The position numbers and the translations under genes are program-made. A stretch of DNA of 39,415 nt. Origin: an uncultured Oribacterium sp. (GTDB lineage: Bacteria; Bacillota; Clostridia; Lachnospirales; Lachnospiraceae). The stretch spans positions 1-39,415 of the forward strand of contig CAAGRO010000153.1 of assembly GCA_900772695.1 (NCBI GenBank). Reading direction: 5' to 3'. The notes beneath the pieces were generated by a model. The model had not been told where the DNA came from. It made no database searches and worked only from the letters and a program-made list of their open reading frames with translations. Of this stretch, positions 33,650 through 39,415 are shown one piece after another (within the stretch, counting starts at the first letter, position 1; every line of letters begins with the position of its first letter).

Positions 33650-33881
33650 AAATTGTATAAATATAGGAACAACCTATGCCTTCCATAACAATATAACTAT
33701 TTTACTATATTCCCCTGCTGCTATATTATGGAATTACCACAAAAAATAAGAATTATCCGGCGCTTCAAAGTGTATAATGACTATAGCTTAAACACAGAAA
33801 AGCGTTGGTTAAGTCGAAACACGTAACTTATGGAGCTGCGGGAGCGATTGGGGGATCGCTTCTGCTGACAAGGAGGAAACT
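33650..33881 (+). promoter_or_regulatory. Promoter and leader of the citDEF operon
   Basis: An AT-rich tract with several TATATT/AATATA half-sites (33690-33735) precedes TATAAT (33773-33778), whose -35 is weak. The leader of about 95 nt holds a hairpin, AGCGAT-TGGGGG-ATCGCT (33843-33860), ending about 10 bp before the AAGGAGG of citD. A weak -35 with upstream repeats fits an activator-dependent promoter. Confidence 0.5.
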
Positions 33882-34181
33882 ATGGAAATTAAGAAACCTG
33901 CTGTAGCGGGCACGATGGAATCCAGTGACTGCCAGGTAACGGTTGAGCCGGGAGACGGAAAGATCGATTTCACTCTCGATTCTGCAGTTGCACATCAGTT
34001 TGGTAACGAGATCCGCAAGGTCACCATGGAAACCCTGAAGAATCTGGGCATCGATAATGTCAAGATCTCCATCGTCGACAAGGGTGCACTCGACTGCACG
34101 ATCAAGGCGCGTATCGAAGGTGCTGTATACCGTTCGGTAGATCAGTACACGAATTTACCATGGGGAGGTGCCATCCGATGA
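33882..34181 (+). CDS. citD: Citrate lyase acyl carrier protein (gamma subunit)
   Basis: The small subunit carrying the phosphoribosyl-dephospho-CoA arm of citrate lyase. At 99 residues it is the usual length. Ser14 in GTMESSD is the expected attachment serine, and the family's core IRKVTMETLKNLGIDNVKISIVDKGALDCTIKARIEGAV follows. The ATG has an AAGGAGG site. The stop codon overlaps the citE start (ATGA), so the subunits are translated together. Confidence 0.95.
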   Translation: MEIKKPAVAGTMESSDCQVTVEPGDGKIDFTLDSAVAHQFGNEIRKVTMETLKNLGIDNVKISIVDKGALDCTIKARIEGAVYRSVDQYTNLPWGGAIR

Positions 34182-35083
34182 TTGAGAATCCAAACAAGAA
34201 GAGACTGAGAAGATCCATGATGTTCCTGAATGCACAGAAGCCTTCACTCATCAAGGATCCGTACATCTACAAGTGTGATTCACTCATGCTGGACCTCGAG
34301 GATGCGGTTGCGGTCACTGCGAAGGACACCGCTCGTTTTTCACTCTACCATGCGCTGACCACCATCGACTACCGTGGATCTGAGCGCGTCGTTCGTATCA
34401 ACGGCCTCGATACCGATCTCTGGGAAGAGGATATCCGCTGCTGCGTAGCTGGAGGCGCGGATGTCATCCGTATCCCGAAGACCGAGTCGGCCGACATGGT
34501 ACGTGCCGTAGAAGAGAAGGTCGTGGCAGCGGAGGAAGAGTTCAACCGTGAGCCGGGTTCCACCCTCATCATGTCCGCACTCGAGTCCTGCAAGGGCGTT
34601 ATGAATGCCTACGAGGTGTGCACATCCTCTGACCGTATGATCGGCGTCGCCCTTTCCGGTGGTGACTACACGAAGGATCTGCAGACACACATCACCGGTA
34701 CCGGCGTAGAGCTCATGGGTGCGCGTCAGCAGATGATCATCGCTGCACGTGCCGCTGGTGTACAGTGCTTCGATACCGTATGGACGAACCTCGATGATAT
34801 GGATGGCTTCCGCAAGGATGTCCAGATGATTCATGACATGGGCTTCGATGGCAAGTCCTGCATCAATCCTCGTCAGATCGATGTCGTGCATGAGATCTTC
34901 ACTCCGACCACAAAGGATATCATCTTCGCAGAGAAGGTAATTAAGGAAATCGATGACAAGAAGGCAAAGGGCATCGGCGTCTTCACCGTAGACGGTAAGA
35001 TGATCGATATCGCTTTCTATGACGGCGCACAGAGAACCATCAAGCTCGCAAAGGCAGCCGGTGTGTATAAGGGGGATCTTTAA
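34178..35083 (+). CDS. citE: Citrate lyase beta subunit (citryl-CoA lyase)
   Basis: Cleaves citryl-ACP into oxaloacetate and acetyl-ACP. The 301-residue product begins at the ATG overlapping the citD stop, with GGAGGTG 8 bp upstream; an earlier in-frame ATG at 34160 lies in citD. It has the HpcH/CitE barrel motifs SLMLDLEDAVAV (36-47), VRINGLDT, IRIPKTESADMV, SALESCKGVMNAYE (acid ligand Glu) and DGKSCINPRQI. The citD-citE-citF order is the standard operon core. Confidence 0.95.
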   Translation: MIENPNKKRLRRSMMFLNAQKPSLIKDPYIYKCDSLMLDLEDAVAVTAKDTARFSLYHALTTIDYRGSERVVRINGLDTDLWEEDIRCCVAGGADVIRIPKTESADMVRAVEEKVVAAEEEFNREPGSTLIMSALESCKGVMNAYEVCTSSDRMIGVALSGGDYTKDLQTHITGTGVELMGARQQMIIAARAAGVQCFDTVWTNLDDMDGFRKDVQMIHDMGFDGKSCINPRQIDVVHEIFTPTTKDIIFAEKVIKEIDDKKAKGIGVFTVDGKMIDIAFYDGAQRTIKLAKAAGVYKGDL

Positions 35084-35085
35084 TT

Positions 35086-36648
35086 ATGTTAAATGCAGTA
35101 GGAAGAGATATTCCGGAGGAGATTTTAAAGGCGACCGGTAAGGAAGTATTCCAGGGAACTCACCATTTCGACGGCCATGAGTATGAGACCGCTTCCCATA
35201 AGGTGAAGTGCGTGATCAACTCGAACGGCTCCAAGCTCGTCGATTCTATCCATGATGTACTCGTGAAGTGCGGTATCAAGGACGGTATGACCCTTTCCTT
35301 CCACCACCACTTCCGTAATGGTGATAAGGTGCTGAACATGGTCATGGAAGAGGTTCATGCCATGGGCATCAAGAACATCACGATCTGTGCTTCTTCCCTC
35401 GGCGGACAGAACGATCCGATCGTGTACATGCTCGACGATGGCACCATCACAAACATCGAGTCTTCCGGTGTACGTGGTGAGATCGGTAAGGCGATTTCAA
35501 ACGGCCGTCTTCAGGGACTTGCCATCATGCGTTCTCACGGTGCACGTTCCAGAGCCATCATGAGCGGTGAGACCCATATTGACATCGCCTTCATCGGTGC
35601 ACCAACCGCAGATGAGTATGGTAACCTGAACGCAAACGGCGGTAAGGCAGACTGTGGCGTGCTTTCCTACTCCGCAGTGGATGCGGAGTATGCAGACCGC
35701 GTGGTTGCGGTTACCGATACACTGGTACCATTCCCGAACCTTCCTGCACAGATTTCTCAGGTGAAGGTTGATTATGTCGTAAAGGTCGACGAGATCGGTG
35801 ATCCGACGAAGATTGCGACCGGTGCGGCGAAGCCGACAACCGATCAGAGAAAGCTGCTGATGGCGAAGTACTGCACAGACTTCGTTGTGAACACACCGTA
35901 CTTCAAGGAGGGCTTCTCCTACCAGACCGGTGTCGGCGGTGCATCCATCGCATCTACCAAGTACCTCGCAGAGATCATGCGTGAGCGTAATATCCACATG
36001 TCCTTCGGTGTCGGCGGTATCGCGAAGCCGATGTGTGACCTCCTCGAGGAAGGCCTGATCGGCTGCCTCGTGGATACCCAGGATTTCGACCAGGATGCGA
36101 TCCGCTCCGCAGCGACCAATCCGCGTCACTTCTACATCACCGCAGATGAGTATGCAAACCCGTTCAACAAGGGCGCATACGTAAACAAGCTGGATTTCGT
36201 TATCCTCGCTGCACTGGAGGTCGATACACACTTCAACTGTAACGTGGTTGTAGGCTCGGACGGTGTCATCACCGGTGCACAGGGCGGACATCCGGATACC
36301 GCTGCCGGTGCGAAGTGCACCATCGTGATCGCTCCGATCATGCAGGGCAGAATCCCGACGATCTGCAGCGACTGTACGACTGTCACCACACCGGGTGAGG
36401 ATGTCGATGTTGTCGTAACCGATTATGGTATCGCCATCAACCCGAAGCGTCAGGATCTCATCGATGCAGTTGCTGGTAAGGGCCTTCCGATCAAGACCAT
36501 CGAGGAGCTTCGTGACATCGCGTACTCCATCACCGGTGCGCCGGAGAAGGTTCAGTTCGCGGACCGTGTTGTCGGTATCATCGAAGCACGTGACGGCTCT
36601 GTCATGGATGTCGTTCGTCAGATCAAGCCATTCGAGTTTAAAGACTGA
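35086..36648 (+). CDS. citF: Citrate lyase alpha subunit (citrate:acetyl-ACP transferase)
   Basis: Swaps the acetyl group on the carrier protein for citrate, forming citryl-ACP. At 520 residues it has the usual CitF length. Typical segments are GMTLSFHHHFRNGDKVLN, GAPTADEYGNLNANGGKADCG, and SFGVGGIAKPMCDLLEEGLIGCL, as well as QGGHPDTAAGAKCTIV near the C-terminus. It starts 2 bp after citE with a GGGGGA site. A strong terminator 80 bp downstream divides it from the maturation genes citX, citG and citC. Confidence 0.96.
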   Translation: MLNAVGRDIPEEILKATGKEVFQGTHHFDGHEYETASHKVKCVINSNGSKLVDSIHDVLVKCGIKDGMTLSFHHHFRNGDKVLNMVMEEVHAMGIKNITICASSLGGQNDPIVYMLDDGTITNIESSGVRGEIGKAISNGRLQGLAIMRSHGARSRAIMSGETHIDIAFIGAPTADEYGNLNANGGKADCGVLSYSAVDAEYADRVVAVTDTLVPFPNLPAQISQVKVDYVVKVDEIGDPTKIATGAAKPTTDQRKLLMAKYCTDFVVNTPYFKEGFSYQTGVGGASIASTKYLAEIMRERNIHMSFGVGGIAKPMCDLLEEGLIGCLVDTQDFDQDAIRSAATNPRHFYITADEYANPFNKGAYVNKLDFVILAALEVDTHFNCNVVVGSDGVITGAQGGHPDTAAGAKCTIVIAPIMQGRIPTICSDCTTVTTPGEDVDVVVTDYGIAINPKRQDLIDAVAGKGLPIKTIEELRDIAYSITGAPEKVQFADRVVGIIEARDGSVMDVVRQIKPFEFKD

Positions 36649-36727
36649 TCATACAGGACCTGAGTTTTCGATTCGGGTCAGCAGATCATGACCTCTCCGT
36701 GCATGACACGGTCTTCTCATGAACGAA

Positions 36728-36765
36728 GGCGCTTTGGTTAAGGGGATAACCAAAGCGCCTTTTTA
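36728..36765 (+). terminator. Terminator after citF
   Basis: A perfect 13-bp stem (36728-36740 with 36747-36759), 6-nt loop and six T. The citX gene starts about 40 bp later, so either read-through or a weak promoter (TAGAAT near 36770) expresses the maturation genes at a lower level. Confidence 0.92.
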
Positions 36766-36807
36766 TATGTTAGAATAAACGGTAGACAGAAAAACAGGAG
36801 GCCTGCC

Positions 36808-37341
36808 ATGGAAAAGAAACTTGATTTTACACATGAGGTGACGGTGCCGGAGATGCTCGCTGCGCGGGATCATCGGGTGGAGCTGCAGCGGGATTTCATC
36901 GCACGTTTCCACCATCCGGTGATCTGTTTCATGCTGAACATCCCGGGACCGCATAAGGTAGGCGAGGACTTCTACTGGGCCTTCGAAACCGGACTGCAGC
37001 GCATAGAGCACAGCCTCGACCAGAACGATATCCGAATCGAAGCAGAGAAGAAGGAAGCAGAGGTGACCGGCTATGTATATTATGCTTCAGTGGATGCGGA
37101 GGCGGTCCGTGTGAAGGAGCTCATGTGCCTCATCGAGGATGCGGACCGGCTCGGGCGGATCTTCGACATCGATGTCATCCGGAAGGATGGGCAGAAGGTG
37201 AGCCGCGAGGAGTTCGGCATGCCGCCGCGGAAGTGCCTCATGTGTGAACAGGAAGCCCATCTCTGTGCACGGAACCGGACCCATGCGGTGCCGGACATGG
37301 TCGCGGAGATCCACCACATCATCGAAGAGGCGAGAGGATGA
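36808..37341 (+). CDS. citX: Apo-citrate lyase phosphoribosyl-dephospho-CoA transferase
   Basis: Transfers the triphosphoribosyl-dephospho-CoA prosthetic group to Ser14 of CitD. The 177-residue protein has the nucleotidyltransferase-like GRIFDIDVI segment and a RKCLMCEQEAHLCARNRTH motif with three cysteines, as in CitX. The ATG has a CAGGAGG site. It overlaps citG by 4 bp (ATGA), showing translational coupling. Confidence 0.93.
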   Translation: MEKKLDFTHEVTVPEMLAARDHRVELQRDFIARFHHPVICFMLNIPGPHKVGEDFYWAFETGLQRIEHSLDQNDIRIEAEKKEAEVTGYVYYASVDAEAVRVKELMCLIEDADRLGRIFDIDVIRKDGQKVSREEFGMPPRKCLMCEQEAHLCARNRTHAVPDMVAEIHHIIEEARG

Positions 37342-38402
37342 ACGCCGCCCTTCTCGAGCGGGTCGGCTGGCGGGTGCGGAATGCCCTGCTCGGCGAGGTC
37401 TATGCGACCCCGAAGCCGGGGCTCGTGGATCGGCGGGATACCGGCGCGCATCATGATATGAATTACGAGACCTTCCTCGCGAGCACCGAAGCCATCACAC
37501 CGTACATGGTGCGCATGTTCTCAGAAGGGATGGATGCGACGGCGGCAGGTCAGACAGCGGAAGAGGTGTTTCAGGCGATCCGCGGCATCGGTCTCGAGGC
37601 GGAGCAGGCGATGTATGCAGCGACCGATGGCGTCAATACCCATAAGGGCATGATCTTCACCATGGGCATCGTGCTGGCGGCGACCGGCATCCTGTATGCA
37701 CGACACGAAGTGGCAGCAGGACGGACGAAGGATGGGGTGACGTCGGAAACATTGGCAGTGGAAGAACCGGCGATGCCGGGACCGGAAGTCATCGCCGGGC
37801 AGGTAACGGTGGAAGCGATCCTTGACCTGACGCGTGAGATGACAGCGCGGAGCATGGCCGAGGACTTCCGGAAGATGCTCGCGCACTCGCCGAAGACGCA
37901 TGGGGAGCGGCTCTTTCAGACGTACGGCGAGCGGGGCATCCGCGGACAGGCGATGGAGGGCTTTCCGATCCTCCGGGATACGGCGGTGCCATGGCTGCAC
38001 CGATTTCAGAACATATGCACAGACGCGGAGCTGCCGAATGAATTTTCGAACTGTGCTACGCTCCGAAGCGGCCTTCTTTCCGACAGCGGAAGCATGCACG
38101 CGGAGCATTTCGAAAATGCGGTGCATGTCAGTACGCTGATCGCCATTATGTCGGTGCTGAACGACACGAACGTGCTCATCCGAAGCTCCTATGAGGATAT
38201 GTGCTGGCTGCAGGCAGAGAGCAGCCGGATCCTCGGCCTGGGTGCGATGTTCACGGAGGAGGGCGTGCGGGCGATCGAAGCACTGAACATGGCCTGCATC
38301 GAAAAGAACATCAGTCCGGGTGGCGCTGCGGATATCCTCGCGGTGGCGATCCTTCTTCTGAAACTTACGGAGGATGCAGGCACAGGCGGTGAAGGCTGCT
38401 GA
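37338..38402 (+). CDS. citG: Triphosphoribosyl-dephospho-CoA synthase
   Basis: Builds the precursor of the citrate lyase prosthetic group from ATP and dephospho-CoA. Visible motifs are ATPKPGLVDRRDTGAHHDMN (23-42), DGVNTHKG (97-104) and, near the C-terminus, NISPGGAADILAVAI. At 354 residues it is about 60 longer than many CitG proteins. Much of the difference is an insert at about 124-155 rich in Gly, Glu and Pro. The start overlaps the citX stop. It is followed by a 60-bp gap and citC. Confidence 0.93.
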   Translation: MNAALLERVGWRVRNALLGEVYATPKPGLVDRRDTGAHHDMNYETFLASTEAITPYMVRMFSEGMDATAAGQTAEEVFQAIRGIGLEAEQAMYAATDGVNTHKGMIFTMGIVLAATGILYARHEVAAGRTKDGVTSETLAVEEPAMPGPEVIAGQVTVEAILDLTREMTARSMAEDFRKMLAHSPKTHGERLFQTYGERGIRGQAMEGFPILRDTAVPWLHRFQNICTDAELPNEFSNCATLRSGLLSDSGSMHAEHFENAVHVSTLIAIMSVLNDTNVLIRSSYEDMCWLQAESSRILGLGAMFTEEGVRAIEALNMACIEKNISPGGAADILAVAILLLKLTEDAGTGGEGC

Positions 38403-38462
38403 AGAAGGAGTGTTCGCAGCGCTTTATGAAGGCGCAGCTCTAAAAGATGGAAAAGAGGTTTT

Positions 38463-39415
38463 ATGTCAGACACAACATATGCGATTTCTTCGGTGGGTCC
38501 GGGTGACCGCTATATACAGGCAGAGGTGGACGCGCTTCTCGAGCGGGAGGGCATCCACCGTGATCAGCATCTCGACTATACGGCGGCGATGCTCGACGAG
38601 GACTATCATGTCATCGCGACCGGCAGCCTGTTCGGAAATACCCTCCGCTGTATGGCGGTGAGCTCCGATCACCAGGGCGAGTCCCTCATGAACGCGATCG
38701 TTTCCCATCTCGTGGAGGTACAGTACAGCCGCGGGAACTACCATCTCTTCCTGTATACGAAGTGTGATTCCGCGCGTTTCTTCGGAAACCTCGGCTTCTA
38801 TGAGATCACGCGCGTGCCGGAGGAGAACATCGTCTTCATGGAGAATAAGCGGACCGGCTTCCGCGATTACCTCGCGGCGCTTCAGCGGGAGACGCAGCAG
38901 GCCGGGGCTGTACTGCAGGTTGAGGCCAATGCAGGCGGGCCGTCCACAGCGCACCCGACCGGTGCCATCGTGGCCCCGGGAGGGTCCTGTGCAGCCGCGC
39001 AGGCAGCATTGAACCCGGGCGGACGTGTCGGCGCCATCGTCATGAACGCAAATCCGTTCACCCTCGGACATCGCTACCTCGTCGAGCAGGCGCGGGCAGC
39101 CTGCGATGTCCTGCATCTTTTTATGGTATCGGAGGATGTGAGCCTCGTGCCGTTCTCTGTGCGGAAGAAGCTGATCCTGGAGGGGACGAAGGATATTCCG
39201 GGTATCGTATATCATGACGCGGGCTCCTATGTCATCAGCTCTGCGACCTTCCCGGCGTACTTCCAGAAGGGAGACAACGCGGTGATTCGGAGTCAGGCGG
39301 GGATCGATGCACGGATTTTCACGAGAATCGCGGCGGCACTCGGCATCACGGACCGCTTCGTCGGGGATGAACCGACGTCGGTGGTGACGGGCATCTATAA
39401 TGAGATCCTGTCGAC
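38463..39415 (+). CDS. citC: [Citrate (pro-3S)-lyase] ligase, 3' end outside the window
   Basis: Acetylates the citrate lyase prosthetic group with acetate and ATP to activate the enzyme. The reading frame is open from the ATG at 38463 (AGAGG site 4-5 bp upstream) to the window edge, giving at least 317 residues. The first 125 residues form a GNAT-like domain with YTKCDSARFFGNLGFYE. After a Gly/Ala/Pro-rich linker (about 145-188), the nucleotidyltransferase domain starts with MNANPFTLGHRYLVEQA (194-210), carrying the GH nucleotide-binding motif. The linker looks longer than usual. The truncation is only the window edge, not a mutation. Confidence 0.93.
   Translation, partial: MSDTTYAISSVGPGDRYIQAEVDALLEREGIHRDQHLDYTAAMLDEDYHVIATGSLFGNTLRCMAVSSDHQGESLMNAIVSHLVEVQYSRGNYHLFLYTKCDSARFFGNLGFYEITRVPEENIVFMENKRTGFRDYLAALQRETQQAGAVLQVEANAGGPSTAHPTGAIVAPGGSCAAAQAALNPGGRVGAIVMNANPFTLGHRYLVEQARAACDVLHLFMVSEDVSLVPFSVRKKLILEGTKDIPGIVYHDAGSYVISSATFPAYFQKGDNAVIRSQAGIDARIFTRIAAALGITDRFVGDEPTSVVTGIYNEILS

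Noticed and set aside
38463..39415. citC as a truncated or broken gene
   Set aside because: The frame is intact to the last base, so the missing end is only the window limit.
1..39415. tRNA, rRNA, CRISPR array, prophage or IS transposase
   Set aside because: No TPsiC-arm-like sequences, regular spaced repeats or transposase/integrase motifs were noticed on either strand.

Overview
The window looks like a chromosomal segment of a moderately high-GC member of the Clostridia, most plausibly Lachnospiraceae. That placement is inferred from gene content, not from a search: a DnaD/DnaI-type primosome pair, RNase Y, an OhrR-like MarR regulator, recA-recX, a CBS/DRTGG class II pyrophosphatase, a long PRPP synthetase and strong AGGAGG-type ribosome sites. 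No rRNA, tRNA, CRISPR array, IS transposase or prophage gene was seen. Genes from about 0.2 to 30.7 kb are all on the minus strand. From 31.3 kb to the right edge they are all on the plus strand.

Region 1 (0-5.3 kb) is housekeeping: prs, a DnaI/DnaC-like helicase loader overlapping a dnaD-like gene, a 500-bp gene-free region with paired DnaA boxes, and murC. Region 2 (5.3-13 kb) is solute uptake: an orphan TRAP lipoprotein and a YcxB-like membrane protein run into murC as one operon. A full TRAP transporter (dctP, dctQ, dctM) follows, then a YesM/YesN-type sensor kinase and AraC-type response regulator. A pair of GGGGTC-type palindromes sits between kinase and regulator and supplies the kinase stop codon. 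Region 3 (13-22.5 kb) holds a TetM-like translational GTPase fused to a YacP/Rae1-like NYN nuclease domain, a divergent shikimate-kinase-like protein, ppaC, rny, an OhrR-like regulator, recX and recA.

Region 4 (22.9-30.9 kb) is one efflux locus: tetR, an HlyD-type adaptor, an RND pump and two TolC-like proteins. A near-consensus promoter is followed at once by two tandem palindromic operators 20 bp apart. Region 5 (31.0-39.4 kb) is a citrate lyase locus. It has an aconitase-type hydratase, then citD, citE, citF, citX, citG and a citC cut by the window edge. It is preceded by a 227-bp nested palindrome related to a 77-bp palindrome upstream of ppaC.

The most interesting items are the GTPase-NYN fusion (two ribosomal A-site activities in one chain), the two-copy palindromic repeat family, the DnaA-box region, and a TolC-containing tripartite efflux locus in what looks like a single-membrane lineage. 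All functional statements rest on reading motifs by eye; no database comparison was possible.
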